From: Climacteris rufus
Lineage: Eukaryota; Chordata; Aves; Passeriformes; Climacteridae
DNA: 64,000 nucleotides
NCBI GenBank assembly: GCA_013398175.1
Contig: VZRZ01006181.1
Coordinates: 1,488,676-1,552,675, forward strand
Direction: 5' to 3'
The position numbers were made by a program, and so were the translations under genes. This document shows positions 1-11,420 of the stretch, one piece after another (the stretch's first letter is position 1; every line of letters starts with the position of its first letter). The notes under the pieces are model-generated. The model saw only the letters and a list, made by a program, of their open reading frames with translations, was not told the DNA's origin and did not search any database.

Positions 1-3000
1 TGGGGCAGTGAAGGAATTAGACTGTCTTGCGGTTTCTTAGCTGGCTGTAGGATGTTTTCCCAAGGAAGGCATCAGGGTGAAGGCAGTGGTGGCTGCAGGC
101 GGAGTGGTCAGGGAGTCATTGTGCTGATGGGAGGAGGCATGCTGAGGCTGGCAGTCAGTATTCAAGTGGGAGTAAAGCTAAGGTGGGAGCATGTGTTGGT
201 GCCTCCATCTTTCCACGTGCTGGTGCCCCAATCCTGTTGGAATGTAGTACTTTCTGTTGGGAACGTGTTAGAACCTCTGGTTAGCTCAGCACCTTGCAAT
301 GTATCTGTGCAAGTCTATTTGCCTCCAATTTTCCTGAGTCTGTGTTTAGTTTCCAAAGTACAACTCAGTATGCTTCATGGTTCTGCTGAGAGGAGGACAG
401 GGAGGGTACTTTATACAGAAGAGCTGAGTTTTGTTTGTTGAGTCATGTACATTTTAAAAGGTACCGCAAGTTGAGTAGATCTAAAACAGTTACGATGATG
501 CTTTATATATACTGTGATTTCCTGTCATTCCTACCCTGACCCTTTCTGTGGTCACTATTTTGTGATCAGCTCAGCTGTGACCAACTGCTGAAACATCTTT
601 TGTTTTTTCCTAGTGAGAAGGAAGCTACAATAATTGTTTCCTTTCTTCTATAAAATTACGTCCACTTAAAATCATATGCATTCTCTTTGCTTAAAACAGA
701 GAAGTCCTGAGGGGACAAATCAACAGGTGCTAAGTAAATAACATGCAATCAAAACTAGTAAATGAAGCTAAAAGCTGGCAGCAGTGGGGGAAACAGGGAA
801 TAGAAATAAAAGATGAATATAAAAAGCAGGTATTGGAGAAGGAAGTACTGTGGAAAAAATGAGAAGCAGAAAAAGGCATTCAAGCAAGTTATTCATATTA
901 TCATTTGGGACTTCTCACAAAAAGATCTTCTCTCCAGTACCCTTTTCCCATAATCATGCCCAGATAGTGCAAAGAGAAAGAACAGAACACGTGGGGGAAT
1001 ATGTAGACTTCTTTCCCAACTTAAATAACAACTGTGTCTTGCCTTTGATTTTTGGAGCATGGTGCCAGATTTTGTATCTGCTCTTTTCTGGAAAAATATT
1101 CTAGAAACTCTGTCCTGAGCCTGGTGGTGCAAAGGGCAAGGCCCAGCACGTGGAAACAGAAAGAAGGACTCCTTTGTCCTTGCTCCTAATAACATCTAAG
1201 AATCACCCTACACTAAAATCCCAGCTTGCTTGTTGGAAGCAGTGTTAGGTGCTCAAGTCTCTTGCTTTAGTAGCTTTCTGGTGTCCTGCCTGGCTTCCTG
1301 CCACTGGTGCAGATGGGCACAGGTTTCCTGTAGTCCTGGGTCATATCAGCCATTTCTGTGCAGATGTCTTGTGCACCCCAAGGCATCCCAAATGGCACCA
1401 AAAACCTATGTTTAGGCAAATGAAGGGAGCCGCAGGGAAATGTCCTGCTTGGCAGAGCGTGGCCACAGATGGACTCAAAGAAAGGAGAAAGCCATCTGGG
1501 CCCTTGGTTTAATGGAGTCACTTCATTGCTGCCAGTGCAGAGGGAGGTGGCAAAGGTCACATGGGAAGGTGTGCTGGGCAGGAGGGAAGGGACAGCTGTG
1601 ACAACCGAGTTCCGTGTGGCAATTGTGTTGCTTGAAGATCAAAGCCTTCAATGACTGTGTCGATGTTGTGGCAGAGTTAATGCTCTCTTAACTCTGCCTG
1701 GAAGTTGCCATCCACAGCCACGGAACACAGCCAATGCTACTTCAGTGCAGAGTTCAAACTGCCTGGGCTACATCTTCACAGTCACGGTAGGAGCACAGCA
1801 AACAGTGCCTCTGTCACAGCCCTCCAGAACAACTGGTGCCACAAACTGGTCACTGAACCAGCCTGCTGTCACACTGATGTCCTGTAGCAGAGGCTGGACA
1901 GCTAGGATATAAAACTTGTGTGTTTTGGGAAAGAGGGCTGTCAGAAGAGTTTTCTATTAAAGAGATGACGAAATGAAGAGAAATGGAAGGTCAGGGTATT
2001 GATAGCCATGAAATTAGTGTGTGGCAACAAGAGAGCTTCAAATTCAAATACTGAGTCTTGAAAAGGGGGAAGTGAAGAGTTATGCCTTACTGGTGGTTGT
2101 TTTTCTAAACAGTTGTGTCCTGTTAAGTCCTTATTGGTACCTGGATTTGCATTGCCAAGATATGTCTCACATACATTAGGAGAATGCTTATTTTTATTCT
2201 TTGGAAAGCAGATAAGCAGACCAAGCATGCTTTTAAATTCTGATTATATAGTGGACAAGCCTGGTCCTGTAGCCCTGTCAGCGTCCCTGGCTCCAGCCTT
2301 CAGCACTGTCTGCTATTGTGTGCTGAGCTCCCAGAACAAAGTTCCAGTGGTTCCCATCAGAAGTCCACAGCTGCTCTATCCTGTGAGCCTCCATGGAGGC
2401 AGTGCACAGCCTGCTGGAAGGTGGGCCAGCCTTAAGGGGGGAATCAGGAGCAAGTCTTTGAGATACATAAATAGGAAATCCATCAGTTATCTAATCAAAA
2501 TTTTATTTCTTCTCTTTCTAAATGGTAGACCAAGACTTATTTGATCATGATGGACTATCTTTTGTCATGTACTTAAATGAATAATCTTTCACTACTATTC
2601 CTATTCCACATTTATGTTCTTCTAGAAGCTCCAGATGACTTTGCAAAGCCACCAAAAGTGAGGAAGTAGTTTGAAGGTGGAGGGGAAAAAAAATGTTAAT
2701 TTTTTTCATGAAAAATGGGATTCTGTGGCTAATGAAGCAGGTTTTAAATAAAATTTTCCCTAAGAAAGCAATTAAAATTTAACATTTCAGAGAAAATGTT
2801 GATTTTTTAAAAATAAAGCTTATTTCTGATTTAATGTAGAAAGTGTACATTTTCTGCCCTTCAATTTCTACACTATTTTTTCTGTAGAGTTTTTTTTTCT
2901 ATTTTTTTTTCTTTTCCATTTAAGTTGCAAGAGATAGTAACAGTTTCTCACTTTTAGAAAGATTTGCAGGCCATCTGCCCTTTCCTTTGGCACACCCTCA

Positions 3001-3310
3001 AGGGAGCAGCAGTGGAGGTGGGTCAAGGGACCATGCGTCTCTCCTGAAGGGCCATGCCTCCAGCCTCCTTGGTTTTCCACGGACCTGGGCACAGGATTGG
3101 TCTGAAATGAGCAGCGAAAACAATCCTCCTTTCTCTGAGCCGGAGTCCTTCCCCAGGGCATTGGCATTCTCAGCTGATCAATTCTGCCCAGGATCCCTCC
3201 CCAATGTGAATGCTAATAGGAAGGGTACAGGCAACTGATTTATAATATTCTTGAAAATCTGGATAGATTGCTGTAACGATCAGAATTAATTACTCTTTTC
3301 AAGATTTTAT
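1..3310. other. Unique non-coding DNA
   Basis: No recognisable gene or repeat is visible. Frames on both strands stay below about 145 codons, overlap each other and show no domain, signal peptide or repeated motif. AT-rich stretches around 2690-2830 contain short A and T runs. I read this as intergenic or intronic sequence. Confidence 0.7.
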
Positions 3311-3369
3311 GTTTCCAAGCTTCCTTTTTCTTCCTCCTCTGTCCCCCCTACCCCCTCCCCTCCCTGCCA
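3311..3369 (+). repeat. Polypyrimidine tract ending in CAG
   Basis: A nearly pure C/T stretch with C6 and C5 blocks runs into TGCCAG at about 3365-3370. Such tracts can form triplex DNA, and they also resemble a vertebrate 3' splice acceptor (pyrimidine tract followed by CAG). An AATAAA lies shortly downstream (about 3430), so a short terminal exon of a non-coding transcript is conceivable. There is no coding support, and low complexity alone explains the tract. Confidence 0.55.
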
Positions 3370-3370
3370 G

Positions 3371-6300
3371 CTCAGTCGTCCTCTTTTCCCTCTGGAGTCC
3401 TTCCATGTTGGCTCCTGGCCAGCTCCCTACAATAAAGTCACATGCTAATCAATAACACTTTTATTGAGAGTGACAGACAGGAGCTAACTGCACTGAAACA
3501 GTAACAAGTTCAGCCAGTAGTAAATGTGCTCTCCTCAAATCCCAGCCCTTGTGCTTTGCTTGCTGCCTCTTCGGCTTCCCTTCAGTATCTGTCTTGGGCT
3601 TCTACTTCTCCCTTCAGACCTCACAACAGTGATTTTTTGATGACCCTGTCTAAAGTGACAGTGGCTTCCAGGCCTTCTGACAGGAAGCATTTAGTCCCTG
3701 GGATTTCAATACCCTTTGGCCTCGACTGTGCTGCTTTAACTGGTGCACAGGGCATGTAGCTACTCTTGGGTGAATGCGAGCCTGTTTCTGGGAGCAAGGT
3801 GGAAGGGATGGGGTAAGAGCAGAAGTCTGCAGAGTCAGTTCCAAATGAGGCATATCCCACAGGAGTATGCTCATTTCCCAGCACCCTTGAAGTCTTGTGC
3901 TAACCCAGTCCCATCTAACGCTAAAACAAGGGTCCATGGGGAGCTGTGCACTGACACAAGTAAACCAGTCTAGAACTGCACTTGGAAAGAACCTAGACCA
4001 TTGTGGATGGGAGTGAGTCCAGCTCGTGGAAGGGCTCTGAAGGCCACCTCTTTGGCCAAGATAGTGTTATTATCTTCTCATTGAGCTTAAATAGGACCCT
4101 CACTTGTTTCGCTTCTGACTTGGTCCTGTGGCTGCTCACGGTCAGAGGTGCTGGTCTGGGAAATGGGTGACTTTCTTGCATCTGGAGATGCTCCGGCAAG
4201 GCAGAGAAGCACAGTGCTGAGAAGTAGCCTCTAACATGCCTTTCCAGCACAATAACTGACTCTCACTTCTGAGGGCACGCCCTTTCTGCTCAAGCATGCC
4301 ACTGCACCAGAGGAGCTCCCTTTGTTTGCCATGACTCATTCAAGAGTACATTAAAGCAGGTCTAAGACAAACAAAGAGGCTCCCAGAGCATGAGAAGATA
4401 GAAGCTGTCATAAAAAAACATTGCTGCCCATTGCTATTGCTGCTTTACTGATCCAGGCAAAGCTTGGTGGGAGCAAAGGATCAATGTATTAGGACGTAGG
4501 GGCAAGTGTCAAACTATCTGATGTGCCTCCAAGAATGATGCATCATCCTCTTCCATGCCACCTACACAGCCCCTTGCTTTGTAGGAGATGTCATCAGTTG
4601 CATCTGTACCTCCTCTCTACTACAGTGTCTGCTGAGCAGGGAGAGAAGTCTCATCTGGTGCTAAGTGTCCTCATCCACTGGGCACTGCAGGGATACCCCA
4701 CACCTCTTGCCTCACTTGTTCACAAGCACCACTTTTGCTTCATCTAAAGTGGGTGTTCCATCCCATGCCACCTGATACTGTCATAGTTTGATGCAGGCAT
4801 GCCAAAAGGTCTGAAGTGCTATTCTTGCCTAGTATAAAACCCAAAGCAGAGAGAAGGCTTGCAGAGACAGCCTTGCATGTTTGGAAAACTCCCTGCCTTC
4901 TCCATACCGCCTACTTACAGCGAGTCTGATCTATCAGCAGTCCTGCAAATCCTAGCTCAGGGGCGTTTGGAAGGGAGTAGGATTAGCTGAGGTCTTCCAA
5001 AGGAAACCTCTAAGGCTATGAAATATTTCTAAGCTTAAGAAATAATACTTCTAATTACTTTTTATAATTATTTCTTCTGTCAGAAATATGAAAATCAAAT
5101 ATGTGTAATGTTAAAAAATTGTATTTCATTAGAAAGTTGTAATTTCTTTTATGGACTTCTCAAATGTTCTCTATCATTTTTTTGAAAAATTACTTCATTT
5201 CTTGCAGAACACTATCTTATAACAATTGAAAAAAATTCAGTAGAAAAGTTTTAAAAAATCAAGTCAGGACTGATAAGGTGGGGTTTTTTTTTCAGTTTTA
5301 CAGTGCATCAATGTATTTGGGGGGGATGGTATTGTAAAATATAGAGATCAGGATCTTTGGGTTTCTGAAGAATGAGCTGAAATCAGTTTGCTGTATCCTT
5401 TACGAGTTGGTAAATCATTTATTGTGATGTGCTGTTGTACAAAACACAGCAATAGTGCTTCATAAAATATAAATAGTACAAAATACTTTGGTTCTATTAA
5501 CAACCTGTAACTGACGCACTTGAACTCTTTCTCATTTTCCTTTTTAATTTCTCTGTCTTGTAAAGTGAAGCTTGGTTTATGATTGCAAATAAAAATGAAT
5601 TTGGTGGATCTCATCTTAATTTTATCATCCCAAACCCATAGTTTCACCTTCTGGCTTGTATTTTATAGTCCCCGCTCAAGGAAGAGTTGAGGGCAGGAGG
5701 GAGAGGAAATAGCTGAGCAAGGTGCTGGGGTGGTTGTGGTGTGTGAGGGGCCAGTGGCTGAAAGGTAGCTGGGAAGCCAGACCTAGTAGGGAGGTCAGGA
5801 CTGAGATGTGCCATCAGTCACAGAATCCTGTGACCACTCTTGCTCAGAGCTGTTCTTGGCTCAAGATAGGGATATCGATCCCCAACTTCCACAAATCACT
5901 AAATCCTCTTTCAAATTAAAATAAGTGAATAAATAAGGACAGGTAGAAATGCAGGAAGCAGTCCATTTCAGATTACTTTGCAGATCAGAAGCCAAGTGGA
6001 AAAAATCTGTGAGCCACTGAGATTAACCTGCTTGCAACAGCAGGACCTACAAGAGGTTGCTTTTGAAGACAGTGGACCCAGTTCCCTTGGTGACTTCCTC
6101 TGGGGAGAGGCTCGCTACCCACCCTTATCCAGTGAATCCTCTCTTTGGCTTGTATTCAGAAATCCATTGTGCTGGATGTGGTTGCTGGCAAACCCCCAAA
6201 CCAATCCTTCCTCTTTTTCACCTTCTTCCCCATGATGAGGAAAAGCCTCAACTCCCCCTTTACCCCTTGAGTATTCTTCACTGGCTTTAATCTGGGATAT

Positions 6301-7498
6301 CTCAAGACAGGGAATAATTTTTTGTCTGTATTTGGACTATGGAAATATGACAGGATGGTGGAATGGTGGGGAAAACAGTGACTACTTGATCTTTCAAGCC
6401 AAACTTACCATTTGTGGAGATTCCTTCAGCAGGCTTTGTTCTGAAGCTCTCCTTCTGAAGTACAGTCCCTTTTGGTCTAGGATGTGACATCTCTTTGTAA
6501 GCATTTTCTGCAGAGAACTTCTAGCACCTGTCCTTGAACTGAGCTTCAGATGCAGCCTGGGAGGGACTTGCAAGGGTTGTCTCTGAGTTTCAGCTGTTTT
6601 TTTCCAGAGCACTGGGCAAAGAAAGGGAAGGAGGATCATCCTAGGATAGAAAAAGAGAATTTAAGGTAAATAACCTTTGTTCTCTGCTGTCATCTTCTTG
6701 CAGTTTACCTTTCAGGGAGGGGAGGATTGAAGCCAAATCATCCCAGCTTCTTCTCAGTGTATCTCCACTGTGTTCACCTATCTTTTGCTAACTGACCATA
6801 TTGTTTTATTCTTAGAGGCCTAAGAATATGGCCCTGTGGATGGAGGAATAAAATGGCACTTTCCTTCTCTTCTTACTGAAGTAAAATACAAATGGATGCT
6901 TCAGGGAGGTTTGTGTTCCCCTGTACTTTCAGTCCTGAGGTAGCCTTTCCCCAGGCAACTGAGTGGATACAGTCTGCCATGAAAAATACCAGGCTCAGTC
7001 CAACCAGCAATTTTGTCTCACAGTAGTGCATATGGGAACAAATTGATGGGAGGGGATATACCATAGCGCTGTAGGAATGGGAGGGAGCAGATAAATTACA
7101 ACCCAGCATCACAGGGAAGTGCAATTATCATTTAGCTGCAACCTGCTGATCCCACTGCTTTACCTCTCCCTTGGCTTTCTGGACTGCAGAAGAGTAAAAT
7201 GGTACTCAGCCACCCATAAGTGTGCTGATACACCAGCCCTACCTTAGCCCTTGCCCCTCAAAAGCTGTACACCTCCAGTTCTTTAGATGATCACTCTTAT
7301 ACCATGCTTCTTTCCTTCTCTGTATTTATATCAATTGTTTTGATGTCCTGGGGGATCTGTGAGCAATGCCCTAACAATCTCCCTTGACAAATGAGTGATG
7401 GGCAGTCTTGTGGATCACTGAAAGCATTTTGTCATGCCACGTATTAGTCAAATCTCTCAGATTTTAATATTCTTCCACCAGCTCCAGCAAGGTACGTC
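3371..7498. other. Unique non-coding DNA
   Basis: I see no gene, CR1, LTR or SINE here. The block at 5030-5340 is strongly AT-rich with short homopolymers (T9 near 5285, G7 near 5320). Frames are short and unrecognised. Confidence 0.65.
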
Positions 7499-7526
7499 TG
7501 CATGCATGCGTGTGTGTGTGCATGTG
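7499..7526. repeat. Alternating purine-pyrimidine tract (TG/CA)
   Basis: Twenty-eight bases alternate strictly between purine and pyrimidine, mixing TGCA and (TG)n steps. Such sequence is prone to the Z-DNA form. A related tract of opposite strand sense lies about 140 bp downstream. Confidence 0.85.
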
Positions 7527-7665
7527 AAAATCCTTGCCAACATGTCATCCCTTATTGAGCAAAATATTGACAGGTTTGGAGATGGAGAGAAGACAGGAAA
7601 GAACATCGTGTCTTTCTGGAGAACGAAAGGCCTCTGCCTTCTGCATTCAGTGCCTTCCTTCATCT

Positions 7666-7685
7666 CGCGCGCACACGCATGCACA
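7666..7685. repeat. Alternating CG/CA tract
   Basis: Twenty bases of perfect pyrimidine-purine alternation begin with CGCGCG and continue into CACGCATGCACA. CG steps make this a stronger Z-DNA candidate than plain (CA)n. It is the CA-sense partner of the TG tract at 7499-7526. Confidence 0.8.
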
Positions 7686-7689
7686 AACA

Positions 7690-8284
7690 TCCCCCGCCAC
7701 TCCTACAACCACTTCCTTGCACAGAGTCAGAGCCAAGGAGAGTATATATTTTCTCATCATGGAACAAAATCTTTTTTAGAAAAATAATAAAACTTCATTA
7801 GAGTATTAATTCAAAGCTTTTATTTTTTATAGTCCCCTTTTTATCATTTTTATTGCTAGGTTTAAAAGGAGGAGATTCCCTACATTAGGGAGGCAGCGAG
7901 CTGTTTTACATGGAGTATCCAAGTGCCATTTACTAGTATCAACTTTGGGATGCAGGCTGGTTGTTTTTGTGCCTGACTTACTCTTAGTGTGCTTTGCTTT
8001 GGTGCTGTCTGAGGCTGCTTAGGTGCTGTACATTAGTCCTGTTATCCTGTGTGTATCCTGTCTGTCATGAGGAGCTGTAACTGGAACACATGTGAATTTC
8101 CACCTGTGTAATGCATTTTAATTGTTTCCTTCTGTACTTTCTATGGTGGAGCTTGGAGTAGTTGTGAGCCAGCTTTGCCTCACCTCGTCCCTGTGCTGTG
8201 AATCTTGTAAGGTAGAAGTTACACATGTCAACATCTACCTAATAACAACACATGAATTGTGCAGAGCCCTGAGCTCTCTGTGAG
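7690..8284. other. Unique non-coding DNA
   Basis: No recognisable feature. A short AT-rich patch at 7780-7870 contains several T runs. Confidence 0.6.
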
Positions 8285-8400
8285 GGAGACATGACCTTCA
8301 TTATAATGATACAGTTGACATTTTCCCTGTGACACTTATTGTAACATCATTGCTTCCTGTTGGCATCTGTGGGCTTATCAGGCAGCTTGTTCAAGCAATC
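8285..8400. promoter_or_regulatory. Possible conserved regulatory element
   Basis: This repeat-free stretch has a 10-bp perfect palindrome CATTATAATG (8299-8308), which holds two TAAT-type homeodomain cores, followed by TTGACA- and TGACAC-like sites. Its texture resembles vertebrate conserved non-coding elements. This is inference from composition only, because I could not check conservation. Confidence 0.25.
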
Positions 8401-11069
8401 TGGAGTTGTGATGAAACCAGGCAGGAGGGAAAAGGCTGAGATTTGAGGGGGAAGAAGAGGCAGCGGGGGAAAAAAGGATTCATGGAGTATCAGAGCATAC
8501 AGAACATTTTTGAATGTGAGCTAATCTAATTCACTCCCCTTTGCATTCGTCTCCCTGCCTGTGGATTCACAAGCATCCTGCACTCCAGAACCCAGCATCC
8601 CTACAGCTCGCTACTTGCCATTGGCATTCCTGGTACTGGTGGCAGTGGTGCTCCCATAAGTAGGAGCGCAGCCTTCCTGGGCAGTCAAACTCACCTGAGA
8701 AGAAGGTCCAGGGACCCCTGCTTCATTTTGAAAACCCCCTTGGAAGCAAAGCTGGCTCGGGCACCCCACATCTATCCTGAGGCCAACCTTATGGCACATT
8801 AAGTGATGTTTGTGTGTGGTTAATCCAGGAGATCTGGTCTACCTTCAAAATGTTTGCAGGCTCATCTGCTGATGTGTTGAAGCTGGCTAGGATTTGACTG
8901 ATCTTGAGGGGAAAATCAGGCCCCAGAGTGATCAAAATATGGAATCAGGTGTGCTGATCCATTCTTTCCTCTTCTGGCACACACTTTTTTTCTGTCTGTT
9001 AGCAGAAGTCCTATATTTATCCTCACAATGAGGAAATCAATTAATGATTGCAATAGCAGGGGCTTGGGGTTGGTATCTGTGCTGAAATCAACTACCCTTT
9101 GTCCACCTAATACCTGCCCAAAAAAAAGAAAGCACATATTAAGAGCTTCTGGTCACCTCTGGTAGGGGTTGGTAAAAGCTAGCTTACTGTACAGAAGAAA
9201 AGCTTTGCATTTTATTAAGAATTCCCTGAGCATTTCAGTTTCTTGTTGAAACTCCTGAACTTAAGCCTTGGGTCCAAACACTTCATCTACGCATAGCAAG
9301 GCTACTGTGAAGTCCTGCACTTTTGCTCCTAATCTGCAACCTGTAAACGTCACATGCACCACTAACTCATTATGACTTCACTGATGCTACAATTTTTGTG
9401 TCAGGGCTGATGAGAGGCCTAAAATTAAAATTCTCAGCAGTTTCAGTGGGCAAGTAGGCACATGCATTTCCTGCTCCTTTTGTGTTTTCCAATCCGCTCC
9501 TCTACGCTACTTTCAGGTACAGCTGTTGCCAGGGCAAAGTAAGCCCTGCACACTATTTTAGTTGTGATAGCATCCCTGGCTGGCTAGCTGGAAGAGCAGG
9601 GTAGAGCAGAGCAAAGTGGCTCCTTCCATTTTTCATGGGAACATAGGATTTGACATACAAGATCAGATTCTGCCTTTCCTAATGGCCAAATATGTGATAT
9701 TTCAGAGGAGAGCAATATCCTGCCAATAGAAAATATATTTATTGGCACAGCTTCTTGCCAAGGATTTTGGATTGAGCTGCCTGATAGATAAGAGGAGCAG
9801 TGAGAAATGCTGCAAAGAGGCAGGTTGTAGGCCCCACAGATCTCAGGGTAATGCTGCAGGCAGGGGACTCCCTTCCTGAGCACTATGGAAAGAACTCTGC
9901 TTCCTGAGGCATGAGATTCATTTCCCTTAGTAATTACTGTGGCTCCCACAGCTACGTATGTTATTAGCAGGCATCATATGTTTCAGGCATAAAATGAGGT
10001 CTGGGGGGAAAAAAAACCCCAACATTCTTAGTCATTGTTCACCTGACTTGATCTGCTCCTGTGGGAGGGAATCTCCCAAGTTGCTAATATGTAGCTTTAC
10101 AGGCTATGATATTTGCGTGCAGTGGAGATGATGGGATATATCTTTCATTTCATCTGGAGAAAAATAGCTCAGGATTATGAGAGATAAGTAGAGGTAAAAC
10201 TCCCTGTTATTTTAGCATTATATGGCACTTTGGGCCTTTTAGCTTCAGTAACACTGTATTCTGCCTCCAGGGGAGAGGACACTTTGTTCCTACCTACACA
10301 AAGAACATGCAGAGGTTTCCCCCGTGAATGTCTTTAACAAGGAGAGGAGAGCAGCATGGGAGAATTCAAGTACAGCACAATAAAGCATTTTCAATTTCAA
10401 ATACAGCATTACCACAGCCTCAACATTGGGACAGGGATTTTGGAAATTTTGCATTGTTGACGCTCACAATTTTTGCTGCAATTCTTAGTCCTTCCATATT
10501 TAATTTCAAGCTCAGCCGCCTCTTAGGTATATGAGAAGACAAATTTTCCTTTCATTGCTTTTTAGGAGAAGTGAAGAGAGTTTGAAGGAGCTTTTTTACT
10601 ATAATGTTGTGATGAAAAGCTTGAAAATACAGCCCTAAATGTCACCTGATGATTCAAACCCAAGAAATCTAGGAAATGCATTTTCATGGTTTTGGGAGGC
10701 TACACTCAGGATTTCTGATTGCTTGAACTGCCAGTACTTGGAAACAACGACAGACTATTTAGAAACAAAGGTGCCTTGATTTCAGAGCTGTTTTATACAA
10801 TAGAAATAAGACATCACTCGTTTTCACTGTTCTTTCAAGACTCCCAGCAGGCATGTTTCACACAGCCAGCGAAGGCTGGATGTATCTCCCTTCACAGGGT
10901 GTTAGTACCTGCACAACAATCTGCACGTTGTATGACAGCCATTTGCCTGCTCCTCTGTGCTCAAACCCTTGGCCCTTAAGACGTACCTGCTAAATCACAG
11001 TTTTGCTTCCTCTTAGCATTCATGGATAGGAGGATGCACCAGGGTGAGAAAGGTTTTTCTCTGTTCATT
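8401..11069. other. Unique non-coding DNA
   Basis: No gene or repeat recognised. Open frames (longest 121 codons, minus strand, 9584-9949) carry no domain. A short G6-A8-C4 patch lies near 10002-10020. Confidence 0.6.
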
Positions 11070-11420
11070 AGAGGGCAAGATTAAGCCTTATTATTAATTA
11101 TTCCTGCATTATGGCCACTGATGGCCTGTAGTATTCCAGAAGACAGATTGCTAGCAGCACTAAATCAATGCCGCTGTTGGTTCTATGTTATCAGTCAGCA
11201 GCCACACAGACATTTGGTATGTTATAAAATCAGAGTAACGCTTCATAATTTCCTTGCAAAAGTGGGGCATTAGTGTTTTCTAAGTGACAAGCCTATCTGT
11301 AAAGGCAATTGCATCTTTAGCTATAATGCTATGGCAGTGATAGCAAAGTCCTACTCAGGGCAGGAATTAGCTAAAAATTAACCATACAATTGCAGACAGG
11401 AAAAGCAATTAAGTGCAACC
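11070..11420. promoter_or_regulatory. Possible conserved enhancer-like element
   Basis: The stretch contains clustered TAAT/ATTA cores: TTATTATTAATTATTCC near 11089-11104, and further cores near 11240-11250, 11367-11385 and 11408-11413. It is free of repeats and homopolymers. Dense homeodomain-type cores in unique DNA are typical of developmental enhancers. The assignment is inference; AT-rich DNA gives such cores by chance. Confidence 0.3.
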
